39,849 nucleotides of DNA from Desulfovibrio sp. UBA6121 (GTDB taxonomy: Bacteria > Desulfobacterota > Desulfovibrionia > Desulfovibrionales > Desulfovibrionaceae), in the NCBI GenBank assembly GCA_002422505.1, contig DIVX01000151.1:1-39849 (forward strand), written 5' to 3'. The notes under the pieces were generated by a model. The model ran no database searches. It was given only the letters and a program-made list of their open reading frames with translations, and was not told where the DNA came from. Positions 30,170 to 37,653 of the stretch are shown here, in pieces (the stretch's first letter is position 1; the number at the start of each line of letters is the position of its first letter). Position numbers and translations under genes: made by a program.

Positions 30170-31437
30170 AACGCCACCTGCCGCGCCGCCTCCAGGGTCT
30201 TCTCCAGGTCCGCGTCCGTGTGGGCGAAGGACGTGAACCCGCACTCGAAGCCCGAGGGCGCAAGGTTCACGCCGCGCGCGCGCATCTGGCGGTAGAACTC
30301 GCCATAGGCTGCGGAATCGCTGGTCTTGGCCGTGGCGTAGTCCGTCACCGGGGTTTTGGTGAAAAAGAGCGTGAACAAAGACGCCAGCTGGTTCAGAACC
30401 ACATCCTGCCCCTTGGAGCGCAGGATGTTCGCCAACTCCTCGGCAAAAGCCTTGGTGCGCCGCTCCAACGCGTCGTAGTCACACTTGGCCAGCTGGGTCA
30501 GCGTGGCGATGCCCGCCGCCATGGCCACCGGATTGCCGGAGAGCGTGCCCGCCTGATACACCGGCCCGCTGGGCGCTATATGGGCCATGATTTCCCGCTT
30601 GCCGCCGTAGCAGCCCACCGGGAAGCCGCCGCCAATGATCTTGCCCAGGGTGGTGAGATCGGGCCTGACGCCGAAGCGCGCCTGCGCGCCGCCCAAAGCC
30701 ACGCGGAAGCCGGTGATGACTTCGTCGAAAATCAGCAGCGCGCCGTTCCTGGTGCATAGCTCGCGCAGGCCCTGCAAAAAGCCCGGCGCAGGGGCGATGA
30801 GCCCCACGTTGCCCGCCACCGGCTCCACGATGACGCAGGCGATGTCCGCCCCATGGGCGGCGAACTGGGCCTCCACGGCGGCCAGGTCGTTGTAGGGGGC
30901 CAGCAGGGTCAGGTTGGCTATGGCGTCGGGCACGCCGGGGGTGCCGGGAATGCACAGGGTGGCCACGCCGCTGCCAGCGCTCACCAAAAAGCCATCGCTG
31001 TGGCCGTGGTAGCAGCCGTCGAACTTGAGCACCTTGGCCCGGCCGGTGAACCCGCGCGCCAGGCGCACGGCGCTCATGGTGGCCTCCGTGCCGGAGCTGA
31101 CCATGCGCACCTGCTCCATGCCGGGCATGATCTCGCGGATCAGCTCGCCCAGAACCACTTCCGCCGGGCAGGGCGCGCCGAAGCTGGCGCCGTTTTTGAG
31201 CGCGCCGATTGCCGCCTCTTCCACAGCCGGGTTGGCATGGCCCAGCAGCATCGGCCCCCAGCTCATGACGAAATCAAGCAGCTCGGCCCCGTCCACGGTC
31301 CACATGCGGCTGCCGCTGGCGCGGTCGATGAACAGGGGCTCGCAGCCCACGCTCTTGCAGGCGCGCACAGGGCTGTTCACGCCGCCGGGCAAAATGTTCT
31401 GGGCGCGCTTGAAATAGGCCTGGGATGTGCTGGACAT
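30166..31437 (-). CDS. hemL: Glutamate-1-semialdehyde 2,1-aminomutase
   Basis: A 423-residue PLP enzyme that makes 5-aminolevulinate from glutamate-1-semialdehyde. It starts SQAYFKRAQNILPGGVNSPVRA, typical of HemL. SSGTEATMSAVRLARG and CYHGHSDGFLV surround the cofactor, LLIFDEVITGFR holds the PLP aspartate, and the Schiff-base lysine is K266 in TLGKIIGGGFP. Length is normal. ATG at 31437 follows ACGGAG. It is followed on transcription only by the PAS gene 3' end, and preceded by ahbB; both belong to tetrapyrrole synthesis. Confidence 0.97.
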   Translation of the reverse strand: MSSTSQAYFKRAQNILPGGVNSPVRACKSVGCEPLFIDRASGSRMWTVDGAELLDFVMSWGPMLLGHANPAVEEAAIGALKNGASFGAPCPAEVVLGELIREIMPGMEQVRMVSSGTEATMSAVRLARGFTGRAKVLKFDGCYHGHSDGFLVSAGSGVATLCIPGTPGVPDAIANLTLLAPYNDLAAVEAQFAAHGADIACVIVEPVAGNVGLIAPAPGFLQGLRELCTRNGALLIFDEVITGFRVALGGAQARFGVRPDLTTLGKIIGGGFPVGCYGGKREIMAHIAPSGPVYQAGTLSGNPVAMAAGIATLTQLAKCDYDALERRTKAFAEELANILRSKGQDVVLNQLASLFTLFFTKTPVTDYATAKTSDSAAYGEFYRQMRARGVNLAPSGFECGFTSFAHTDADLEKTLEAARQVAF

Positions 31438-31497
31438 GGCGGTTTCTCCGTTGTTTTGCGGCGGTTCGCGGTGTGTGTTTGCGGCGCGCTTGCGCGC

Positions 31498-31998
31498 CTA
31501 GAAGTAGCGCATGGAGGTTTTTTTAAGCTCGCGCAGGGAGGCCAGGGTCTGATTGTCGGTGACGCCCGTTTCCCGCGAGATTTCCTCCACCACGCGCGTG
31601 GTGTCGCCGGGGTTCTTGCCGTGAATCATGGTATAGAGGTTGTACTTCCACTGCGGATAGGTGCGGCGCACGTAGCAGTGGCTTATTTCCGGCCGGGCGG
31701 CCATTCTTTCGCCGATGCGCAGGGCTTCCTCCGGGTCGTCCACGCGCCAGGCCACCATGGCGTTGTGGCCGTAGCCCGCCTTCTGGTGGCGCAGGGTGGC
31801 CCCGAAGCGGCGGATGACACCGCCCTCTTTGAGCCCGGTGATGAGCTCGATGACCTCGGCCTCGGTGGCGCCCGCCTGGGCGGCCATGTCGGCATAGGGC
31901 GTGGGCGAATCGGGCAGGTCCGCGCCCGCCAGGGCCAGAATGCGCTTTTGCGTTTCGGTGAACACGGGGGGAGTGTTTTTCTTCATTGTGCCGCTCAT
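31498..31998 (-). CDS. ahbB: Siroheme decarboxylase subunit AhbB (Lrp/AsnC-like)
   Basis: A 166-residue protein of the AhbA/AhbB/NirD/NirL group. It has an Lrp/AsnC-type N-terminal helix-turn-helix (LITGLKEGGVIRRFGATLRHQKAGYGHNAMVAWRV) and the C-terminal half with EISHCYVRRTYPQWKYNLYTMIHG, the AhbB pattern. AhbA and AhbB convert siroheme to 12,18-didecarboxysiroheme in the alternative heme route of sulfate reducers and archaea. AhbA, C and D are not in the window. The start is ATG at 31998 or ATG at 31986, four codons apart; neither has a strong ribosome site. hemL lies 60 bases downstream. Confidence 0.9.
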   Translation of the reverse strand: MSGTMKKNTPPVFTETQKRILALAGADLPDSPTPYADMAAQAGATEAEVIELITGLKEGGVIRRFGATLRHQKAGYGHNAMVAWRVDDPEEALRIGERMAARPEISHCYVRRTYPQWKYNLYTMIHGKNPGDTTRVVEEISRETGVTDNQTLASLRELKKTSMRYF

Positions 31999-32257
31999 TG
32001 GCTGCTCGCTTGTTGCTGTGTAACCCGCCAAAGCAGCAGCGGGACGGGTTCTTGTATCCGAGGCCGCGCGCGCTGGCAACTCGCCCGGCGGGCCCAAGCC
32101 CTTTGCGGGCAGGAAAGCAAGGCCGGAAAGCCGTTTGAAACCGCCCTGGCCAAGGGCTTGCCTCCCCCCGCGCCAGGGAGTATGAAGGCGCACGATGCCC
32201 GCCCGGACGCGAGTTCCGCGCGGGCGGCCCCCTTCACCCAATCAAGGAGCGCAGTGC

Positions 32258-33250
32258 ATGAAGACCGCCGTCGTCGGCGCGGGCAGCTGGGGCACCACCC
32301 TGGCCGACCTTTTGGCCAAAAAGGGCGTGCCCACCACCCTCTGGGTCCGCGAACCAGAGCTTTTGGCCGAGATGAAAGAAAAGGGCCGCAACACCTGGTT
32401 TCTGCCCGACCTTGAACTTTCCCCCGAGCTGCAACTGCACTCCAACCCCGCGCGCGCCTTTGCCGGGGCCAAGGTGTTTCTGCTCGTGGTGCCCAGCCAG
32501 TTCATGCGCGCCAGCCTGGAAAGCTTCCGCGACATTCTGCCCAAGAAGCCCATCATGGTGTGCGCCAGCAAAGGCATAGAGAACAACACCCTGGCGCCCA
32601 TGTCGCAGGTGGTGGCGGAGGCATTGGAGGCCCTGGCCCCGCGCTATGCCGCCCTCTCCGGCCCCAGCTTCGCCAAAGAGGTAAGCCTGGGCATGCCCAC
32701 CACAGTGAGCCTGGGCTGCGCGGACAAGAAGCTTGGCCGCGAACTGCAGGCGCTTTTCTCCACCGATTCCTTCCGCGTCTACACCAACGAGGACTTCCTC
32801 GGCGTGGAGCTTGGCGGGGCGCTCAAGAACGTCATGGCCATTGGCGCGGGCATTGCCGACGGCCTGGGCTTCGGCCACGATGCGCGCGCCGCGCTCATCA
32901 CCCGCGGCCTGGCCGAAATGAGCCGCCTGGGCAAGGTCATGGGCGCAAAGCCCAAAACCTTCATGGGCCTTTCCGGCATGGGCGATCTGGTGCTCACCTG
33001 CACGGGCGACCTCTCGCGCAACCGCACCGTGGGCATGAAACTGGGCCAGGGCAAGAAGCTCGCCGACATCCTGGCCGAGACCAAGACCGTGGCCGAGGGC
33101 GTGCGCACCACCCAGAGCGTGTACCAGCTGGCGCGCAAGCTCGGCGTGGAGCTGCCCCTTACCGAGCAGGTGTACCGCATTCTGTATGAGGACAAGGACC
33201 CGGCCCAGGCCGTGCGCGACCTGATGTCCCGCGAGCTCAAGGGCGAATAG
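32258..33250 (+). CDS. gpsA: Glycerol-3-phosphate dehydrogenase [NAD(P)+]
   Basis: A 330-residue GpsA that reduces dihydroxyacetone phosphate to sn-glycerol 3-phosphate for phospholipids. N-terminal Rossmann VVGAGSWGTTLADLLA; SKGIENNTL; LSGPSFAKEV; catalytic lysine K190 in ELGGALKNVMAIGAG; then GLGFGHDARAALITRGLAEM and LSGMGDLVLTCTG, and SRNRTVGMKLGQG. ATG at 32258 follows AAGGAG. Length is normal. It is divergent from ahbB and ends at a terminator. Confidence 0.97.
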   Translation: MKTAVVGAGSWGTTLADLLAKKGVPTTLWVREPELLAEMKEKGRNTWFLPDLELSPELQLHSNPARAFAGAKVFLLVVPSQFMRASLESFRDILPKKPIMVCASKGIENNTLAPMSQVVAEALEALAPRYAALSGPSFAKEVSLGMPTTVSLGCADKKLGRELQALFSTDSFRVYTNEDFLGVELGGALKNVMAIGAGIADGLGFGHDARAALITRGLAEMSRLGKVMGAKPKTFMGLSGMGDLVLTCTGDLSRNRTVGMKLGQGKKLADILAETKTVAEGVRTTQSVYQLARKLGVELPLTEQVYRILYEDKDPAQAVRDLMSRELKGE

Positions 33251-33776
33251 CCCCGCTGCCCTGTTCCGCTGATCCGCAAAGGGGCCTGGCGCGTGCTGGG
33301 CCTCTTTTTTTTTGCGGGGGATGGCCTGCCAGCCTCCTGCCAATCCCCCGGCAGCCCCAGGGCAGCCATGGATGATCACGGCGACAGGCCCGGCCCGCAT
33401 GCCCCCGGCGCGCCACGAAGGTCCGGCCCCATCGCCGGGATGCCGGAGGGCTCACCGGCAGGACTGGCCTCGCCACGAATCGTCTGCCCTGCCCCGCCCA
33501 CAGACTTGGCCCGCCTGCGGCAAACTGCTGATTTACCTATCCTTGCACACCTGTGCACCAGGGTGCGCAGAATTTGCGCCAGCGCGCCCGGAGTTCTTCC
33601 AACGTTGTATCAAACATTGTTTCATTGCAAGTGATTACGCGCTGGCATGGCGTATGCTCATCTTCGGCAATGGGCGCGGCCAAGCCGACCAGCCGCCGCA
33701 CCGGGAGCCGTCCTTCAGGACCATGAGACCGAACCACCGCCCAGGCCCAGCGCCTGGGCCCACAAGGAGCACGACC
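33251..33776 (+). other. Intergenic region before the secreted YXWGXW-type gene
   Basis: 526 bases. It has the gpsA terminator at its left end (33280-33313), GC-rich sequence without a gene up to about 33520, and an AT-richer part (33530-33660) that probably holds the promoter of the next gene. A palindrome TGCACA-CC-TGTGCA lies at 33544-33557. No clear -35/-10 pair was found. Confidence 0.55.
33280..33313 (+). terminator. Intrinsic terminator of gpsA
   Basis: AGGGGCC (33280-33286) pairs with GGCCTCT (33299-33305), one G-T pair, followed by nine T in all (33305-33313). Confidence 0.85.
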
Positions 33777-34247
33777 ATGCATCGCAAGACCCTGCCCACC
33801 CTTCTCGCCGCCGCCCTGTGCCTGGGGCTTTTCGCCTCCCCCGCCCTGGCCCAGCTGTCTGTCAGCGTCACCATTTCCGATGCCCCGCCCGAGCCGAGGC
33901 ACGAGGTGGCGCACCCGGCGCGCCGTGGCTACGTGTGGGTGCCGGGCACCTGGTACTGGGAAGGCGGCAGGCACCACTGGGCCGACGGCTACTGGCTGAA
34001 GGCCCGGCCAGGCCAGCACTGGGAACCTGCGCGCTGGGAACGCCGCGACCAGTATTACCGCTTCGTTTCCGGGGGCTGGGCGCCCGATCGCCACGAGGTG
34101 CGGCACGAAGACCGCTACGACGATCACCGCGGTGAACGCGACAACCGCCACAGCAACAAGCACGGCGGCAAGCACGACCAGGGACGCGGCAACGGCAAGG
34201 GCCCCGGACACCCCGGCGACAAGGGCTGGGACCACGACGGCCGCTAG
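33777..34247 (+). CDS. Secreted YXWGXW-repeat-like protein
   Basis: A 156-residue exported protein with a signal peptide (residues 1-25, KTLPTLLAAALCLGLFASPALA). The middle has aromatic repeats YVWVPGTWYWEGGRHHWADGYW and HWEPARWERRDQYYRFVSGGWAPD, similar to YXWGXW-repeat lipoproteins, though no lipobox cysteine is present. The last 45 residues are His, Asp, Lys and Gly rich, suggesting a disordered or metal-binding tail. Function unknown. AAGGAG precedes the ATG, and a perfect terminator follows. Confidence 0.85.
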   Translation: MHRKTLPTLLAAALCLGLFASPALAQLSVSVTISDAPPEPRHEVAHPARRGYVWVPGTWYWEGGRHHWADGYWLKARPGQHWEPARWERRDQYYRFVSGGWAPDRHEVRHEDRYDDHRGERDNRHSNKHGGKHDQGRGNGKGPGHPGDKGWDHDGR

Positions 34248-34562
34248 GCGCAACGCCATGGCATGACAAAGGCCCAGGAGCGATCCTGGGCCTTTTGCGT
34301 TTCCGGGCGAATGCATGGCTCGGTTTTCTGCGGGTCAAATCAGCAGAAGGAATCATATAAGCGGGATGAGTCAGGTGGCCCGAACGAGTCGGTCAAGCCG
34401 ACGAAGTCCGCAGCTCAAGAGACGTCGAAGAACGCCTGGAACGCGGGCGCAGCGCCTGCTCCTCCTGCGGGGCCGGGCATCTTGCTGCCGCCTTGGCGCG
34501 GCGGACATGCGGCAGGTCTCTTTCCGCCAACGTTTCGCGTCGCGCCAGGCGGGCTTGGGGGC
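34248..34562. other. Intergenic stretch between convergent genes
   Basis: 315 bases with a terminator at 34268-34297. I see no gene, RNA or repeat in the remaining 265 bases; the frames open there are arginine-rich and not protein-like. Confidence 0.6.
34268..34297 (+). terminator. Intrinsic terminator of the secreted-protein gene
   Basis: AAGGCCCAGGA (34269-34279) and TCCTGGGCCTT (34284-34294) make a perfect 11-bp stem with a GCGA loop, followed by TTTG. Confidence 0.88.
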
Positions 34563-36305
34563 CTATTTGCCGATGCAGAACCTTGAGAAAATGGCCTCCA
34601 GCACCTCGTCCGGGGCTATTTCGCCCACCAGTTCCGAAAGGCTGCGGCAGGCCGCATCCAGGCGCAGGCCAAGGATGTCGTACGGCAGCCCGGCCTGGGC
34701 CTCGTCCGCCAGGGCCAGCAATTCGCCGTGGGCCTGGCGCAGCGCCTGGGCCTGGCGCGCATTGGGGGCCAGGGCGTCGGGGTCAGGCTCCGCGCCCGCA
34801 AGCCGCTGGCGCAGGGCCGCGCACAGCGCCTCCAGGCCGGCCCCGGTCTTGGCCGAAACGCGCAGGCAGGCAAAATTTCGCGCCGCGGCGAAGTCCTGGA
34901 CTTCCCCGCCTGCGGGCGTACGCACGCGGCACAGGGGCAGGCCGCCCTGCCCGGAGCACCGGCATTCAGCGGGCGCCGGTCCAGGCTGCGTGCTCCCCTG
35001 CTGCGACGGTCCAGGCTGCGTGCTCCCCTGCTGCGACGGTCCAGGCTGCGTGCTCCCCTGCTGCGGCTGTACAGGCTGCGGCTGTGCAGGCTGCGACGGT
35101 CCAGGCTGCGGCGCAACGCCGCCCGCCCTTTCGCCGCTGGCTCCTCCGGCCTCTGGGCCAACGCCGTCTGTCAAAGCGCGCCCGGGCAAATCGCACCCGG
35201 CCAAATCACATTTGTTCAGCACCAGCAGGGTGCGCCGGGGGTCAAGCTCCGCCAGGGCCGCGCGGTCGTCCGCGTGCAGCGGCTGCGAGGCGTCCAGCAC
35301 GTAGAGCACGGTCTCGGCCCGGGCCATGAAGCCGCGCGCCAGCTCCTGCCCGGCCGCCTCCACCGGGTCCAACCCGGACGTCGGCTCAGGCGCGGCGCCT
35401 GCACGGTCGCTCGTTGCCGCGCCTGCGCTGCCGCCCGGCACGCCGCAAGGCTCTTGGCGCAAGCCCGCCGTATCCACCAGGCGCACCAGCAGGCCCTCAA
35501 GCTCCAACTGCTCTTCCAGGTAGTCGCGCGTGGTGCCGGGCTGTGCGGAAACCAGCGCCCGGTTGCGACCCACCAGGGCGTTCAGCAGGCTGGATTTGCC
35601 CGCGTTGACGCGCCCCGCCAGCACGGACAGCACGCCCTCGCGCCAGGCGCGCGCGCGCTCCACCCCGGCCAGCAACCCGGCCATGTCCTGCGCCACGGCA
35701 AGGGCCTCCCCGCGCAGCAGCGCCAGGGGCAGGCACTCCACCTCCTCGTCCGGGAAATCCACCGCCAGACAGAGCTGGGCGCGCAGGGCCTCCAGCCGGG
35801 CGCGCAGTTCGCCGATGCGCCGGGACAGCGCGCCGGAAAGCTTGAGCTGGGCCAAATGCAGGGCCGCGCGCGTGGGCGCGGCGATGGTTTCGGCAATGGC
35901 CTCGGCCTGGGCGAGGTCGAGTTTGCCGTTCTTGAAGGCGCGGAAGGAAAACTCGCCCGGTGCGGCCAGCCTGGCGCCGCGCGCCAACAATTCATCCAGC
36001 ACGGCGCGCAGCACGGCCGGGCCGCCGTGGCAGTTGAATTCCACAACGTCCTCGCCGGTGAAGGAGCCCGGACCGGGCATGAAGGCCAGCAGGGCCTCGT
36101 CGAGCACGCGCCCCTGCGCGTCCACAAGCGCGCCATGGTGCAGCCGGTAGGGCTTGAGCCCGGCGAAGCCGGGGCGCGAGGAACGAAAGAGCGCCAGGGC
36201 CAGGGCGCGGGCCTGCGCGCCGCTTACGCGGATGATGCCCACCGCGCCGGGGCCTTGTGCCGTGGCGATGGCGGCGATGGTGCCGCTGTTGCGCAAAGCG
36301 CCCAT
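34563..36305 (-). CDS. mnmE: tRNA modification GTPase MnmE with expanded G domain
   Basis: A 580-residue MnmE, versus about 455 in most bacteria. With MnmG it modifies the wobble uridine of tRNAs. The N-terminal THF-binding domain starts IAAIATAQGPGAVGIIRVSG and includes PGSFTGEDVVEFNCHGG. The G domain has G1 GRVNAGKSS (231-239), G2 PGTTRDY, G3 DTAGLRQ, G4 NKCD (364-367) and G5 SAK (484-486); the C-terminus ends CIGK as required. The extra length is in two places: about 20 residues after DTAGLRQ and about 90 between G4 and G5. The second insert is Pro/Gln/Gly/Ser-rich and has the decapeptide QQGSTQPGPS three times (415-444; the last copy ends in A). Confidence 0.96.
   Translation of the reverse strand: MGALRNSGTIAAIATAQGPGAVGIIRVSGAQARALALALFRSSRPGFAGLKPYRLHHGALVDAQGRVLDEALLAFMPGPGSFTGEDVVEFNCHGGPAVLRAVLDELLARGARLAAPGEFSFRAFKNGKLDLAQAEAIAETIAAPTRAALHLAQLKLSGALSRRIGELRARLEALRAQLCLAVDFPDEEVECLPLALLRGEALAVAQDMAGLLAGVERARAWREGVLSVLAGRVNAGKSSLLNALVGRNRALVSAQPGTTRDYLEEQLELEGLLVRLVDTAGLRQEPCGVPGGSAGAATSDRAGAAPEPTSGLDPVEAAGQELARGFMARAETVLYVLDASQPLHADDRAALAELDPRRTLLVLNKCDLAGCDLPGRALTDGVGPEAGGASGERAGGVAPQPGPSQPAQPQPVQPQQGSTQPGPSQQGSTQPGPSQQGSTQPGPAPAECRCSGQGGLPLCRVRTPAGGEVQDFAAARNFACLRVSAKTGAGLEALCAALRQRLAGAEPDPDALAPNARQAQALRQAHGELLALADEAQAGLPYDILGLRLDAACRSLSELVGEIAPDEVLEAIFSRFCIGK
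34979..35068 (-). repeat. Three 30-bp tandem repeats inside mnmE
   Basis: Units of 30 bp at 34979-35008, 35009-35038 and 35039-35068; the first two are identical and the third differs at its end. A degenerating GGCTGCGGCTGT-type continuation runs to about 35110. Each unit encodes ten residues, so copy-number change would keep the frame. Confidence 0.95.
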
Positions 36306-36324
36306 GTGCTGCCTCCCTGCAAAG

Positions 36325-36370
36325 AAAACGCCGGGGCTGGAGATGCGATCCCCGGCCCCGGCGGCGTTTT
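36325..36370 (-). terminator. Terminator-like hairpin between jag and mnmE
   Basis: On the minus strand AAAACGCCGCCGGGGC (36370-36355) pairs with GCCCCGGCGTTTT (36337-36325), with a 3-base bulge, followed by TTTTCTTT. It lies 20 bases before the mnmE start, so mnmE may be partly uncoupled from the upstream genes. Confidence 0.7.
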
Positions 36371-36390
36371 CGGCATGAAGCCGGGGGGTG

Positions 36391-37611
36391 TTATTCCCCG
36401 GCGGCGTCGTTGAATTCCTGGGCCGCGTCCTGGGGGATTTCCTCCACCATTTCGCCGTTCTTGCCCTTGCGCTTGGGCATGATGAGCACGCGCTTCATGG
36501 AGCCTTCGCCCTTGCTGCGCGTAAAGACATGCTCGTCGTCCTGCAGGGTGAGGTGCACCACGCGGCGGTGGTAGCTGCTCATGGGGCGGGTGCTCTGGGT
36601 GCGGCCGGAGGCCATGGCCTTGTCCGCCAAGTGGCGGGCGATCTGGCGCAGGCGCTCGTCCTGGCTTTCGCGGTAGTCTCCGGCGTCGATCTGCACGCGC
36701 ACGGAAGAATCCATGCGTTTGCTCACCAGGCGGTTCACCAGATACTGGATGGAGGCCAGGGTCTGGCCCTCGCGTCCGATGAGCAGGCCGGTGTTCTCCG
36801 GGTCCTCGATGCGCACGCACACGCGGTCGGCCAGAAGCTCCACGGAGACCTTGGTGTTCTCCACCAGCGGGGCGAGCAGCTTGGCCGTCACCTCGCGGGT
36901 CACCTGCTCAAGCACGGCCTGGTCCAGGTGGCCGATGCCCCTGGGCGCGCCGTTCTCGTCGTCGTCGGGCAGTTGCGCGTTCACGGACTCGCCACGCGGG
37001 GCGCGGTTGCCCTCGGCCTCGCGGCGGGGGCGTTCGCGGCGGCGCGGGGCCGGTGCGCGGTTGCCATCGGCCTCGGCGGGCCGGTCGGCGGATTTCTCGG
37101 CGGGCTTGTCGGCGCTGCGTTCGCCACGGCCACGGCCACGACCACGACGCGAACGCTCGGAGCGGCGGGGCTCGTCGCCCTCGGCCTGTTCCTTGCGCGC
37201 CTCAGGGCGGGTTTCGGGCTGAGCGTCGCTCTTGGGCGCGGTCTCGGCCCGGGGGGCTTCCGGCTCGCGGCGGGGCTGCTGGGCCGGGCGCTCGGCGCGG
37301 TCGGCCTGGGCCTTCTTCTCTGCCTGTTCGGGCTGCTCGGACTGTTCGGGCTTTTCAGCCCGTTCCGCCTTTTCAGAGCGTTCCGGGCGTTCGGAATGAG
37401 CGGCGGGCCGGACCGGGGCCTCGGACTTGAAGCTGCCGCGGGGCTTGGCGCGCACCACGGCCTTTTTCACGCCCACCAGGCCGAAGATGCCCGAAGAACC
37501 GCCGGAGACGATTTCGATTTCCAACTTGTCGCGTTTAAGGTCAAAGTGCTTGCAGGCGGCCTCAATGGCCTCGTCCAGGTTTTTCCCCTGGAATTCTTTG
37601 GTTTCGCTCAC
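36391..37611 (-). CDS. jag: Jag/KhpB-family RNA-binding protein
   Basis: A 406-residue protein with three known domains. Jag_N is at 1-50 (FQGKNLDEAIEAACKHF ending in SGIFGLVGVKKAVV). A KH domain follows near 250-300 with the GxxG motif LLIGREGQTLASIQYLVNRL. The C-terminal R3H part has RPMSSYHRRVVHLTLQ. Between Jag_N and KH lies a linker of about 160 residues, rich in Arg, Glu, Pro and Ala, with RSRRGRGRGRGERS; this is much longer than in most Jag proteins. Jag binds RNA and is linked to cell-envelope control. The start is GTG at 37611. It follows yidC closely. Confidence 0.93.
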   Translation of the reverse strand: MSETKEFQGKNLDEAIEAACKHFDLKRDKLEIEIVSGGSSGIFGLVGVKKAVVRAKPRGSFKSEAPVRPAAHSERPERSEKAERAEKPEQSEQPEQAEKKAQADRAERPAQQPRREPEAPRAETAPKSDAQPETRPEARKEQAEGDEPRRSERSRRGRGRGRGERSADKPAEKSADRPAEADGNRAPAPRRRERPRREAEGNRAPRGESVNAQLPDDDENGAPRGIGHLDQAVLEQVTREVTAKLLAPLVENTKVSVELLADRVCVRIEDPENTGLLIGREGQTLASIQYLVNRLVSKRMDSSVRVQIDAGDYRESQDERLRQIARHLADKAMASGRTQSTRPMSSYHRRVVHLTLQDDEHVFTRSKGEGSMKRVLIMPKRKGKNGEMVEEIPQDAAQEFNDAAGE

Positions 37612-37653
37612 GTGTATCCTCCCAGCAGATCTGTTACGCCACCAGTTCGCCCG

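Noticed and set aside
34298..34562. A small RNA gene such as SRP RNA or a tRNA before mnmE's end
   Set aside because: No T-loop motif, SRP tetraloop motif or long conserved stem found by eye; would need a covariance-model search.
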